From: Paucibacter sp. B2R-40
GTDB lineage: Bacteria > Pseudomonadota > Gammaproteobacteria > Burkholderiales > Burkholderiaceae_C
Assembly: GCF_025717555.1 (NCBI RefSeq)
Contig: NZ_JAJIRP010000004.1
Location: forward strand, 63,426 to 127,425
DNA length: 64,000 nucleotides
Reading direction: 5' to 3'
This document shows positions 8,401 to 18,986 of this stretch, one piece after another; within the stretch, counting starts at the first letter, position 1, and the number at the start of each line of letters is the position of its first letter. The notes under the pieces were generated by a model. The model did not search any database. It was not told where the DNA came from and saw only the letters and a list, made by a program, of their open reading frames with translations. The position numbers were made by a program, and so were the translations under genes.

Positions 8401-11398
8401 CCAGCAAGCCTTTATCGTCACTCTTGCCGCTGCACACCACGCCGAGCTCCTTGACCTCGTTGCGGTTGTCGTAGGCGTAGAAGCCGCCAACCATGCGCTT
8501 GCGCGAGCTGATCATTTGATTCAAACGCGCCTTCACCTCGATCGCCTGGCCGGCCAGCGGTTTGCCCGCCGTATCCAGCGCCAGCGCGCTGAAACTCAGC
8601 TTGCCGTCAGCGTTGCTGATCCAGCCCTTGCTGCGCAAACCCAGCACCACTTGGGACGGCCACAGCGGCAGCAGTTGCGCCACCGTCTTGGTCTCGCCGT
8701 TCGGATCTTGATAGCTCAACTCGGCGAGCAACTCGCTGGCACGCGCTATCTTGGGCAGCGGTTTTAGCAAGAATTCGGCCGCGCCGTTGCGATCGGTCGA
8801 GCCAGCCAGCTTGTCGACGACCAATTTGCCGTCGCGCTGGACCGGGCGGCTCTCGCTCTCGCCGTCCACTTGCTCTTGAGAGGATTGATAGGCTTGATAG
8901 GCGGACTCATTCGCACCTCGCTCGCGCGGCGGCTCAAACACAAACTCTTCAAAGCCCGCAAAGCTCAAGGCTCTGGGTCGCAACATGGCGCTGAGTTTGA
9001 GCGGCGCCTGTGCCAGCCCGCCGCCGGCCGTATAGTTCAGCTGCGCCGACATGCGCAGCTCGCTGGGGTTCACCGGCAATGCCTTGGGGCCACTCAGGCG
9101 CGCGGCTATCAAGGGCACGCGAAATTCCTCGACCCTGAAATCGCCGCTGGGCCAGCTGCGACCGCGCTGCGAGTCGACCTTGCCGCGCTCCAAGCTGATC
9201 CGATACGTACCGAGCTTGGCATTGGCCGGAATCAGCCACTGCGAGTTGCTGCTGCGCGTTGTCGGCCAAGTCAGCGGCAGCTCGATCTGCTGGCCGCTGC
9301 CCTCATGAATCAGCTTGACCCGGTCGGGCAAGAGCTCCGGTCTGGCCAAGCTGAGGCCTTGCGCGGTCTCGAGCCGGAAGAAATGTTTCATCGACACGGT
9401 CTCCCCGGCACGCAGCAGGCTGCGGTCCAGCACCGTGTGGGCGCGCGCATCGGGCTCAGGGCCATTCGAAGTGGGCAGGCCGAAGCGCCAGTTCTCGATG
9501 CCGCGGTTCCAGTTGCTGAACACAAAGGCCATGTCGGCTGGCTTCTTGATATCCAAATCGGCCTTGCGCGCGGTGATAAAAAACCCCCGCTCGGCCACAC
9601 AACGCCGATCATTCCAGTCCGGGGCCACCAGTGCCAGCGGGACCTTGGCCAAACCTTGGCTGTCGGTGCGCCCGTTCCACAGCGGCTTGCCGGTGCAGTC
9701 ATTGACGACCACATCCGCCTGCGACACCGGCCGGCCACGGTCCAGCGTCGTCACCCAGACCAGGCTGTTCTCGCGTCCCCATTTGAAATGCACGCCCAGA
9801 TTGGTCACCAGCACGCCGGTGCGCACATACATCGGCGCATCCTTGTCCAATAAGGAACGCCCGAGCTTGGCCGAACTCAGCTCGACCACGTGATAGCCGG
9901 GCTCGGCCAGCGGCAGGCCGATCACCTCGAAGGGTCGCGCCTGCGCGTCCGCAGCCAAGGGCGTCGGCGGCAGCGCCAAGACCTGCGTGCCGGGTTCACG
10001 CGACAACAACTCGACCTCGCGCGTGTGAACGTAGCGCGTCGTCGTTTGACTATGTGTTTTGCCAGCTTCGTCCACCGACTTAAGCGTTTCCTCCCATAGC
10101 GAAGGCGGCAGGCCCAGCTCGCGCGCTGTCATCGTGGCCTCGTGGTAACGCTTGAGTTTGGCGTACCAGGCCAGCACCTCGGCGTCGCTCTGCAGGCGTT
10201 TGACGCGGATTTCACCCGGCGATTTGCCGGCATTTTTGCCCCCCGCCCAATCGGCCTGTACGTGGCGCATCGTGATCGGCAGCAAGGCCGGACCGTCCGC
10301 GTCGCGCTCGATCACGCCAAACGGCGCAGCGGCAAACTTGGCCAAAGGCGGCGCGGCGCCGGTGCTGAGCTTCAAAGGGAAGCTCGCTGCATTGCTCAGC
10401 ACACGGCCACTGACGTCTTTCAGGCCGGCCGGTAACTCGAGCATGAACTGCGCGTTCTCGGCCAAGGGCGCTGGAAATTGCAACTCGCTCAGCTCGGGCG
10501 CCTTGTCCTGCGCCGCCGGCTTGGGCGCCAGCGCAGCGCCGCTCGAGGGCTTGAGCCGCACCTTGAGCGCCAGCTCGCGCGGCACCGGTTCGCTGAACAG
10601 CAAGCGCAGCGGGCGCACCGGTATGCAAGGCGCGTTGGCACGCTCGCGCTCGCAAGAAAAATCCGCCGTGAAGGGGCGGCGCACCTGGTACTCAAAGCGC
10701 TGTGTCGCGCCCACCTTGCCGTGGCTCCAGACCAAATTCAGCTTGGCCCCGGCCGGCAATGGGCGCTGGCAGTGCAGCAGCCAGTGTCGATCGGCGTTCT
10801 TGGTAATCTGCTGTGACTTAAGAATTGTCGTGCGCGCTGCTTCATCCGCCACCAAGGCCGGAACTCGTTCACCCAAACCCTCGACCTCGCACCAAGCACG
10901 CTTGGCGACTTCCGCCGCCGTCAAGGCGCCGTTGAGCTTCAACAAGAAATGCTGATCCTCTTCGATCTGGCTGCCCGACCAGGGCCAGGTCTGAACAACA
11001 AACGCTGCGCCGGTGCTAAAGCCGAATTCACGCGGGCCAGTCAAGGCGCTGCCGATGGGTTTGAAGTCGTCTTTCAGCAAGACTTGGCACTTCAAGCCGG
11101 CCGCCAAGGGTTCGTTCAAATCGAACAACCATTCTCGGGCGCTGGCCCAGCGAGGGCTGCCGCTGATGCGCTGGCTACCGGCTGCGCCGTCGCAATGCAG
11201 GGCGGCCGGCGCCGGCAAGCGCGGGTCGCCGGCGGCCACCACCGCCTCCGAGAAACCCAGCCTGATTTGCCTGACCTCAGCGACTTCACCGCTGGGGCTG
11301 ATCGTGATGGAAGTGGCGTGAGCGCTGGTCAGCGCCAGCAAAGCCAACCCGCCCAGCAAACCCGCATGTTTTGATATTTGACCCATCCAGCGTTTCAT
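5480..11398 (-). CDS. yfhM: bacterial alpha-2-macroglobulin (YfhM/ECAM type)
   Basis: 1972-residue periplasmic protease trap. The N-terminus is a signal peptide (KRWMGQISKHAGLLGGLALLALTSAHA) without a lipobox Cys, unlike E. coli ECAM, which is lipid-anchored; this one may be soluble. MG-type beta domains follow. The thioester motif is intact: YSCLEQQT with Cys1511, whose internal thioester would link covalently to an attacking protease. A short hexanucleotide-coded run EGEGKGEGEGE lies near residue 1412 before the thioester domain. It overlaps pbpC by 4 bp and probably forms a two-gene operon. Large readings on the opposite strand inside this gene are shadows. Confidence 0.96.
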   Translation of the reverse strand: MKRWMGQISKHAGLLGGLALLALTSAHATSITISPSGEVAEVRQIRLGFSEAVVAAGDPRLPAPAALHCDGAAGSQRISGSPRWASAREWLFDLNEPLAAGLKCQVLLKDDFKPIGSALTGPREFGFSTGAAFVVQTWPWSGSQIEEDQHFLLKLNGALTAAEVAKRAWCEVEGLGERVPALVADEAARTTILKSQQITKNADRHWLLHCQRPLPAGAKLNLVWSHGKVGATQRFEYQVRRPFTADFSCERERANAPCIPVRPLRLLFSEPVPRELALKVRLKPSSGAALAPKPAAQDKAPELSELQFPAPLAENAQFMLELPAGLKDVSGRVLSNAASFPLKLSTGAAPPLAKFAAAPFGVIERDADGPALLPITMRHVQADWAGGKNAGKSPGEIRVKRLQSDAEVLAWYAKLKRYHEATMTARELGLPPSLWEETLKSVDEAGKTHSQTTTRYVHTREVELLSREPGTQVLALPPTPLAADAQARPFEVIGLPLAEPGYHVVELSSAKLGRSLLDKDAPMYVRTGVLVTNLGVHFKWGRENSLVWVTTLDRGRPVSQADVVVNDCTGKPLWNGRTDSQGLAKVPLALVAPDWNDRRCVAERGFFITARKADLDIKKPADMAFVFSNWNRGIENWRFGLPTSNGPEPDARAHTVLDRSLLRAGETVSMKHFFRLETAQGLSLARPELLPDRVKLIHEGSGQQIELPLTWPTTRSSNSQWLIPANAKLGTYRISLERGKVDSQRGRSWPSGDFRVEEFRVPLIAARLSGPKALPVNPSELRMSAQLNYTAGGGLAQAPLKLSAMLRPRALSFAGFEEFVFEPPRERGANESAYQAYQSSQEQVDGESESRPVQRDGKLVVDKLAGSTDRNGAAEFLLKPLPKIARASELLAELSYQDPNGETKTVAQLLPLWPSQVVLGLRSKGWISNADGKLSFSALALDTAGKPLAGQAIEVKARLNQMISSRKRMVGGFYAYDNRNEVKELGVVCSGKSDDKGLLACEAKLDVAGEVELVAKAVDGDGRAVQAASNVWVTRQGELWFEQDNDDRIDVLAEKKRYEPGETARLQVRMPFREATALVAVEREGVIETKVVTLRGSDPTMELKIDKAWAPNVYVSVLALRGRVFEVPWYSFFRWGWRAPVDWWRAFREGRAMPAPTAMVDLAKPSFKLGVAELQVGLAEHQLQVTVTTDKPQYNVRQSVQTRVKVSQNGRPLADAEVAFAAVDEGLLALRGNASWDLLQALIQRRGWGVETATAQSEIIGRRHYGRKAVPAGGGGGRAPTRELFDTLLLWRPQVKLDANGEAVIDVPLNDSLTSFRLVAIADAGAQKFGTGQASVRVTQDLQLLSGLPPLVREGDQFQAAMTLRNSTTREMKLRVTLQASDLTKSPPAQDLTLAAGAARELLWQVLVPEGEGKGEGEGELTWQAQAQEIGGAARDQLKIKQRVLPAVPVQVLQASLSQLDGAMSLAVAPPKDALPENGVKRGGVNVLLQARLGGDLPGPKRFFETYPYSCLEQQTSVAIGLHDSARWQALMNRLPGYLDADGLANFFPPREGERAGGSDRLTAYLLAAAHEAGRELPAAPRERMLDGLSAFVEGRVLRKSWSPRSAQLDAEVRRLAALEALSRYGRVSVAGMGTVDGRNLSTWPTAAVIDWLSLNRRNLKAPQREQRITEAQALLRSRLNYAGTRLSFSNEDSDAWWWLMDSGDGNAARLLLAAMDDPSWKDELPRLLQGLLGRQVRGAWVTTTANLWGVLALDKFSAKFESVKPSGQTLASLGGKSLTQDWSRKPDGGALLLPWSEGQLKLQSQGSGKPWVTIQSLAAVPLKEPLSAGYRITRELLPVEQKVAGRWSRGDLVRVRLQLDAQADMTWVVLSDPLPAGAAIMGSGLGGDSSLALQSSASAPALIGRRPSYEERSFEAWRGYFDFLPRGKHEFEYTVRLNNAGRFLLPGTRAEALYAPEQFGELPQGVLEVAP

Positions 11399-11529
11399 CT
11401 GCCCTCCCAGGCTTGCTCACAGCAGCGGCAAGTCTAGTGCCAACTGCTGCACAGCGGGCTCGCCCAAGCACTCGCTTCAGCATTTGATGCGCAGGACCGG
11501 GCCAAGCAGCCAGGGTTCAAGCAGCGCCC

Positions 11530-11557
11530 AAAAAAAACCCGGCCGGAGCCGGGTTTC
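11530..11557 (-). terminator. rho-independent terminator after the histone-like gene
   Basis: The dyad AAACCCGGC-CGGA-GCCGGGTTT (arms 11535-11543 and 11548-11556) is followed on the minus strand by a run of Ts. It lies 22 bp beyond the histone-like stop codon at 11579 and would end that transcript before the alpha-2-macroglobulin gene. Confidence 0.85.
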
Positions 11558-11578
11558 AACTGAGGGGACGATCCGAAC

Positions 11579-12295
11579 TCAGGGCTTGTTGCCGGTAGGG
11601 AAAGGCCAAGCGGCTTGTGGGCTCAGCGCAGTCTTGGCGGCTGGGGCGGCGGCAGCTGGCTTGGCAGCGGCCTTCTTGGCTGCTGGCTTGGCGGCTGGCT
11701 TCGCTGCAGCTTTGGCAGCAGGCTTTGCCGCTGGTTTAGCCGCTGGTTTGGCTGCTGGCTTGGCTGGCGCCTTGGCAGGAGCTTTAGCAGGAGCCTTCTT
11801 CACGGGAGGCGTGTCCTTCTTGGCTGGCGTGGCTGGCTTCTTTGCAGGAGCGGCAGCCTTCTTCGCAGGAGCAGCAGCCTTCTTGGCTGGAGCTGCAGCC
11901 TTCTTCGCTGGAGCGGCAGCCTTCTTCGCAGGTGCAGCGGCCTTCTTAGCAGGAGCAGCAGCCTTCTTGGCAGGTGCAGCGGCCTTCTTCGCAGGTGCAG
12001 CGGCCTTTGGAGCAGCAGCCTTTTTCGCAGGTGCAGCGGCCTTGGTTGCAGCAGCCTTCTTCGCGGGAGCAGCAGCCTTCTTCGCAGGTGCAGCGGCCTT
12101 TGGAGCAGCAGCCTTTTTCGCAGGTGCAGCGGCCTTGGTTGCAGCAGCCTTCTTCGCGGGAGCAGCAGCCTTCTTCGCAGGTGCAGCGGCCTTTGGAGCA
12201 GCAGCCTTCACGGGAGCAGCGACCTTCTTGGCCGGAGCGGCCGCCTTAGGTGCTGGTGCGGCCTTTTTGGCCGGAGCCTTCTTTGCAGTTGCCAT
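11579..12295 (-). CDS. histone H1-like nucleoid protein (Ala/Lys/Pro repeats)
   Basis: 238 residues made almost entirely of Ala, Lys and Pro, in AAAPAKKA-type repeats followed by KPAAKPAA repeats, with a short non-repetitive end (SPQAAWPFPTGNKP). This composition matches eukaryotic H1 C-terminal-tail-like proteins of Burkholderiales (Bordetella BpH1-like, Hc1/Hc2-like) that bind DNA through charge and lack a globular domain. A clear ribosome-binding site (AAGGAG, 9 nt before the ATG) supports expression. A G+C-rich opposite-strand reading of similar length is a shadow. Repeat number is expected to vary between strains. Confidence 0.9.
   Translation of the reverse strand: MATAKKAPAKKAAPAPKAAAPAKKVAAPVKAAAPKAAAPAKKAAAPAKKAAATKAAAPAKKAAAPKAAAPAKKAAAPAKKAAATKAAAPAKKAAAPKAAAPAKKAAAPAKKAAAPAKKAAAPAKKAAAPAKKAAAPAKKAAAPAKKAAAPAKKPATPAKKDTPPVKKAPAKAPAKAPAKPAAKPAAKPAAKPAAKAAAKPAAKPAAKKAAAKPAAAAPAAKTALSPQAAWPFPTGNKP
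11972..12213 (-). repeat. 93-bp in-frame tandem repeat inside the histone-like gene
   Basis: The block beginning GGCCTTTGGAGCAGCAGCC recurs at 12002, 12095 and 12188 on the plus strand, an exact period of 93 bp or 31 codons. The copies between are almost identical at DNA level, whereas the other AAAPAKK units use varied codons. This points to recent duplication, not just biased composition. Confidence 0.85.
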
Positions 12296-12504
12296 TTTTC
12301 AGTTCTCCTTGATCAAGTGGAAAGAGCACTGCCTGCAAGGCCTAAGCCGCTGCAGCGCAGTTATTCACCACCCAGGTGTCGCTTAAGGTTGGCGCCCCGG
12401 TGCGGTGAATTGGGTTGTTAGCTGATCAAACTTCAGCCAACGAATCTTCTTGAGTCAACAATAAACTGGAACAAGGCGGACAAAGGCTCCAAGCCAATAC
12501 CTAC
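12296..12504. other. intergenic leader of the histone-like gene
   Basis: No gene seen. It holds the ribosome-binding site of the minus-strand histone-like gene and a spaced dyad ATTCACC (12363-12369) / GGTGAAT (12404-12410) that could fold in the leader transcript or mark an operator. No obvious terminator for nrdB was found in it. Confidence 0.4.
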
Positions 12505-13713
12505 TCAGTCCCAGGACAATGCGCCACCGGATTGGTACTCGATGACGCGGGTTTCGAAGAAGTTGCGCTCCTTCTTCAGATCAATCATTTCGCTCATCCA
12601 TGGGAAGGGGTTCTCCTCACCAGGGAAGAGCTCTTCCAAGCCAATTTGTGTCGCACGCCGGTTAGCGATGTAACGCAGATAGCCCTTGAACATCGATGCA
12701 TTCATGCCCAACACGCCACGAGGCATGGTGTCTTCGGCATAGGCATATTCCAGATCAACCGCCTTCAGGAACAGCGCCTTGATTTCGGCCTTGAACTCGG
12801 GCGTCCACAGATGCGGGTTTTCAAGCTTAAGTTGGTTGATCAGGTCGATGCCGAAATTACAGTGCATGGACTCATCACGCAAGATGTACTGGTACTGCTC
12901 GGCTGCACCGGTCATCTTGTTTTGGCGGCCCATCGCCAGGATCTGCGTGAAGCCGACGTAGAAGAACAAACCCTCCATCAGACAGGCGAAAACGATCAGA
13001 CTCTTAAGCAGCGTTTGATCATTCTCGGGCGTGCCGGTATTGAAGTGCGGATCCATGATCGCGCCGATAAACGGGATCAGGAACTCATCCTTGTCACGGA
13101 TCGACTTGACCTCGTTATAGGCGTTGAAGATCTCCGACTCGTCCAAGCCCAAGGACTCAACGATGTATTGATAGGCGTGGGTGTGGATCGCCTCTTCAAA
13201 GGCCTGGCGCAACAGGAACTGGCGGCATTCGGGCGCGGTGATGTGGCGATAGGTGCCCAGCACGATGTTGTTGGCGGCGAGCGAATCGGCGGTCACGAAA
13301 AAGCCAAGATTGCGCTTGATGATGCGGCGCTCGTCTTCGGTCAGCCCGTTCGGGTCTTTCCACAAGGCGATGTCACGCGACATATTCACTTCTTGCGGCA
13401 TCCAATGGTTGGCGCAAGTGGCGAGGTATTTTTCCCAGGCCCATTTGTATTTGAAGGGCACCAACTGGTTGACGTCGGTCTGGCCGTTGATGATGCGCTT
13501 GTCGGCCGCGTTGACGCGGCGGGCGGGAGCTGCAAGCGCTTGTGCAGGGGCGCTCGGCGTTATGGCCGCGGCCGCTGTGGAGGCAGTTGTGAAAGCCGTT
13601 GCGGCAGATACGGAGGCAGCCGAGCCGGCGTTCACAGCGGGGCTGGGCGCAGTAGTCGCGAAATTCGCGGGTGCTTTTTCAGCGGGCTTCAGGTCTTCTT
13701 CCCAAACCAACAT
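12505..13713 (-). CDS. nrdB: ribonucleoside-diphosphate reductase class Ia beta subunit
   Basis: 402 residues. NrdB houses the di-iron/tyrosyl-radical cofactor that NrdA uses to reduce ribonucleotides. Ligand residues can be read: Asp143 (TADS), Glu174 and His177 ([10 protein letters not shown]), Glu247 (CLMEGLFF), Glu281 and His284 (RDESMH). Tyr181 sits at the radical position (E. coli Tyr122), so this is class Ia and not the Phe-bearing class Ic. The C-terminal tail [10 protein letters not shown] would dock on NrdA. Residues 11-68 form an Ala/Ser/Thr/Pro-rich extension that is absent from E. coli NrdB. An AGGA site lies 9 nt before the ATG. It is separated from nrdA by a terminator. Confidence 0.96.
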   Translation of the reverse strand: MLVWEEDLKPAEKAPANFATTAPSPAVNAGSAASVSAATAFTTASTAAAAITPSAPAQALAAPARRVNAADKRIINGQTDVNQLVPFKYKWAWEKYLATCANHWMPQEVNMSRDIALWKDPNGLTEDERRIIKRNLGFFVTADSLAANNIVLGTYRHITAPECRQFLLRQAFEEAIHTHAYQYIVESLGLDESEIFNAYNEVKSIRDKDEFLIPFIGAIMDPHFNTGTPENDQTLLKSLIVFACLMEGLFFYVGFTQILAMGRQNKMTGAAEQYQYILRDESMHCNFGIDLINQLKLENPHLWTPEFKAEIKALFLKAVDLEYAYAEDTMPRGVLGMNASMFKGYLRYIANRRATQIGLEELFPGEENPFPWMSEMIDLKKERNFFETRVIEYQSGGALSWD

Positions 13714-13880
13714 AGTCTGTTTTCCTATCGAGTCGAATTATCAGAGTGTTGTGTTCAAACACCAAGGACTTCTTGACATCAACACGTCTTGCGCGTTGCG
13801 AAGTCGCAAATCACATAACTCTGAATTGGTGCATACAAAAAACAGCAGATGCCGATGAACAGTGGCATCGCAGGCGACGA
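13714..13880. promoter_or_regulatory. nrdB upstream region with two perfect dyads
   Basis: Because a terminator separates nrdA from nrdB, nrdB probably needs its own promoter here. Two inverted repeats are visible: GTGTTCAAACAC (13751-13762) and TTGCGA-AG-TCGCAA (13796-13809). Either could be an operator. Neither fits the NrdR box well, and I could not fix a convincing -35/-10 pair. Confidence 0.35.
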
Positions 13881-13917
13881 GAAAAAAGGCCACCTCAAAT
13901 CGAGCGGCCTTTTTTCT
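13881..13917 (-). terminator. terminator between nrdA and nrdB
   Basis: The dyad GAAAAAAGGCC / GGCCTTTTTTC has a 14-nt loop that itself contains a CTC/GAG pairing. It lies 10 bp past the nrdA stop codon. The A and T tracts flank both sides, so it could work on either strand, but only nrdA runs into it. Confidence 0.8.
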
Positions 13918-13927
13918 TTTCAACGAT

Positions 13928-16843
<2,916 letters not shown>

Positions 16844-17098
16844 GAATCGTCCTTTGATGTCTCGTTGAAATCTTGAAAAACAAAGCGTGGCGCGCGTCAA
16901 ACGCGCCTGAGCTTCAATTTAAATTGGGGTGTATTCGGCACATCGGCGTGGGCTTCAGCACGCCCAAGCCCAGGCTTGACCTTGCACGGCCCGTAGGCAC
17001 CGGCATTGCACCTACAACAGCCAGCTCCGCCCCTGCAATATGCCCAAAGGTGGCATGCAAACCAGTGTTGAATACAGGGCCGAAGGATAGCATGAAGC
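16844..17098 (-). other. long nrdA leader, no convincing gene
   Basis: If transcription starts near 17094, about 250 nt precede the nrdA ATG. The stretch contains a GGCGCG/CGCGCC hairpin (16889-16907), a perfect CAATTTAAATTG palindrome (16915-16926) and several GGGCTT/AAGCCC pairings near 16950-16976. Short readings of 71 and 129 codons cross it but lack ribosome-binding sites and family features. I do not see conserved cobalamin-riboswitch boxes. Confidence 0.4.
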
Positions 17099-17145
17099 AC
17101 ACTATATCTGGGGTCACCGTGCCACTCAAGCACTACAGCTAGCGT
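17099..17145 (-). promoter_or_regulatory. nrdA sigma70 promoter with paired NrdR-like boxes
   Basis: On the minus strand TTGAGT (17124-17129), a 17-bp spacer and TATAGT (17101-17106) form a good sigma70 promoter. Two 16-bp near-palindromes match the NrdR consensus ACACWATATATWGTGT. ACACTATATCTGGGGT at 17099-17114 matches 13 of 16 and covers the -10. GCACTACAGCTAGCGT at 17130-17145 matches about 11 of 16 and lies just upstream of the -35. Their start-to-start distance is 31 bp, about three helical turns, the spacing typical of NrdR box pairs. NrdR is the ATP/dATP-sensing repressor of RNR genes. Confidence 0.75.
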
Positions 17146-17397
17146 ATCTATCCCATTGACGGCGGCGGAAATTAAGGTTAGCCGAGGCAATGAATCAAAG
17201 CCGGGAAAGGGCCGACAAGGCGACTTTGCTTGATGCCTTCTGTGCCCGAGCGCGCCGAGCCGCATTCCTGCTGGCTTGGCGACCAAAAATGCCCGCTAAA
17301 CCGCGCCAAACCTTGCGCCAAAAACTTCGTACCAGAACGCTCACCTGACCAACCATGGGGCGGCGCGGCCGAACTGACGACTTGTGTTGGCGCCTGG
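17146..17397. other. intergenic, nothing recognised
   Basis: Stretch between the nrdA operator and the stop codon of pilR. No supported gene, RNA or terminator was found. The pilR transcript runs away from it and the nrdA promoter faces the other end. Confidence 0.4.
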
Positions 17398-18978
17398 CTA
17401 GTCTTCGCCTTGATCCGCCTCGTCCGCCGTCACTCCCAGGCGCGCCATGCGGTAGCGAATTTGGCGCAGCGACAGCCCCAAGCTGGCGCCAGCGGCGGTG
17501 CGGTTAAAACGGTGCTGCGTCAGGGCACGCAGCAAGATGTCGCGCTCAACATCATCCAAATAGCTCGCCAGATCGCTTGGCAAATCGGCCGGGGCGGTGT
17601 GAAGACCGAAGCCTTTGGCTGCGGACCCGGCAGGCGCCAAGTCAAACTCATCGGCCGCATCCAGGCCCGCCAGCTGAGATTCATCCAACAGCGACTCGGG
17701 CAAACCGAGATCGCCCGCATCGATCCACTCGCCGCCGGACAATGCCAGCGCGCGGTGGAGCAGATTCTCAAGCTCCCGCACATTGCCGGGGAAGGCATAG
17801 CGCGTCAATTGCGCCAACGCGGCCGGCGTCAGCTTCGGCACCGGCGAGACACCGGCGTCGGCAGCGATGCGCTCCAGCACGCGCTCGCCAATCATCGGCA
17901 CATCCTCGATGCGCTCACGCAAGGGCGGCACGCGCAGCTGAATCACATTCAAGCGGTAAAACAAATCTTGCCGGAAGCGCCCTGCCGCCACCTCCGCACC
18001 CAGATCTTTGTGGGTGGCGCTGAGGATTCGCACATTGACCGATGCTTCCGCCACCGCTCCGACCGGCCGCACCGAACGCTCCTGAATCGAACGCAAGAGT
18101 TTGCTCTGCATGGCCAGTGGCAAGTCGCCTATTTCATCCAGGAACAAGGTGCCGCCGTCGGCAGCCTGGAAGAAACCCTCGCGGTCTTCATTGGCGCCGG
18201 TGAAAGCGCCCTTGCGGTAGCCAAAAAATTCGGCCTCCAACAACTGTTCCGGGATGGCGCCGCAATTGACCGCCACAAAGCGTTGGCGCGCCCGCACACC
18301 GCTGTCGTGAATGGCGCGAGCCACCAATTCCTTGCCGGTGCCCGATTCACCCTGCAAGAGCACCGGCGCCATGCTGCGCGAAACTTTTTCGATCAAGGAG
18401 CGCAACTCCTGAATCGCTGCCGACTTGCCGGCCAGGCGGGACAGCGCCGTCAACAAATGGGCCGCGGCAGCGGGCACAGGCTTGGCCAACACTGGCCGCT
18501 CTTTGACGGTCTCCTTCGCGATCACCTGAGGGGGCTGACTTGGCGACTTCGCCGGCAGTAGGCTCGGCACCACCGCCGGCACCGTCTGCGGCTGGCGCCC
18601 CAAGGCGGAGGCCACCACCTGCCTGAACTGGCGCAGATCAACCGGCTTGGTCAGGTAGTCATAGGCCCCTGCCTTGAGCGCCTCGACGGCGTTCTCGGCC
18701 GAGCCGTAGGCAGTGATCACCAGCGTCTTCTCATCCCTGCTCTGCTGCTCCAGCCAATGCAAAATGTCCAGGCCACTGCCATCGGGCAAACGCATATCGG
18801 TGATGACGGCGCTGTAGTGGCGACGCTGCAGATGCGTCAAGGCCTCGGCCACCGACCCTGCCGTTTCCAAGTGGTAGCCCTCGCGCATCAAGGTCAGCTC
18901 ATACAAGGTCCGCAAGTCAGGCTCGTCATCCACCACCAGCAAACTGAAGGCCAAACCGTCGGAAGTCGCGCTGCTCAT
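17398..18978 (-). CDS. pilR: sigma54-dependent response regulator PilR
   Basis: 526-residue NtrC-family activator. The receiver domain has LLVVDDEPD, phosphoacceptor Asp in ITDMRLPDG, and TKPVD Lys. The AAA+ domain has Walker A GESGTGKE, the sigma54-contact loop GAFTGA and Walker B FLDEIGD. The end is a Fis-type helix-turn-helix ([21 protein letters not shown]). PilR with PilS controls pilA and type IV pili. A reading starting at TTG 18990 overlaps pilS, but the ATG at 18978 has GAAGG 5 nt upstream and is preferred. The gene lies 8 bp after pilS in the same operon. Confidence 0.94.
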   Translation of the reverse strand: MSSATSDGLAFSLLVVDDEPDLRTLYELTLMREGYHLETAGSVAEALTHLQRRHYSAVITDMRLPDGSGLDILHWLEQQSRDEKTLVITAYGSAENAVEALKAGAYDYLTKPVDLRQFRQVVASALGRQPQTVPAVVPSLLPAKSPSQPPQVIAKETVKERPVLAKPVPAAAAHLLTALSRLAGKSAAIQELRSLIEKVSRSMAPVLLQGESGTGKELVARAIHDSGVRARQRFVAVNCGAIPEQLLEAEFFGYRKGAFTGANEDREGFFQAADGGTLFLDEIGDLPLAMQSKLLRSIQERSVRPVGAVAEASVNVRILSATHKDLGAEVAAGRFRQDLFYRLNVIQLRVPPLRERIEDVPMIGERVLERIAADAGVSPVPKLTPAALAQLTRYAFPGNVRELENLLHRALALSGGEWIDAGDLGLPESLLDESQLAGLDAADEFDLAPAGSAAKGFGLHTAPADLPSDLASYLDDVERDILLRALTQHRFNRTAAGASLGLSLRQIRYRMARLGVTADEADQGED

Positions 18979-18986
18979 AAATGCCT

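Noticed and set aside
11484-12386. 300-codon plus-strand reading rich in Ala, Gly and Phe
   Set aside because: Antisense to the histone-like gene, whose AAGGAG site, terminator and known protein type decide the strand.
16844-17098. Cobalamin riboswitch in the nrdA leader
   Set aside because: The leader is structured, but the conserved B12-box sequences were not seen, and a class I enzyme needs no cobalamin.
16897-17286. Small protein genes (71 and 129 codons) upstream of nrdA
   Set aside because: They cross the nrdA promoter and operator, lack ribosome-binding sites and look like random high-GC translation.
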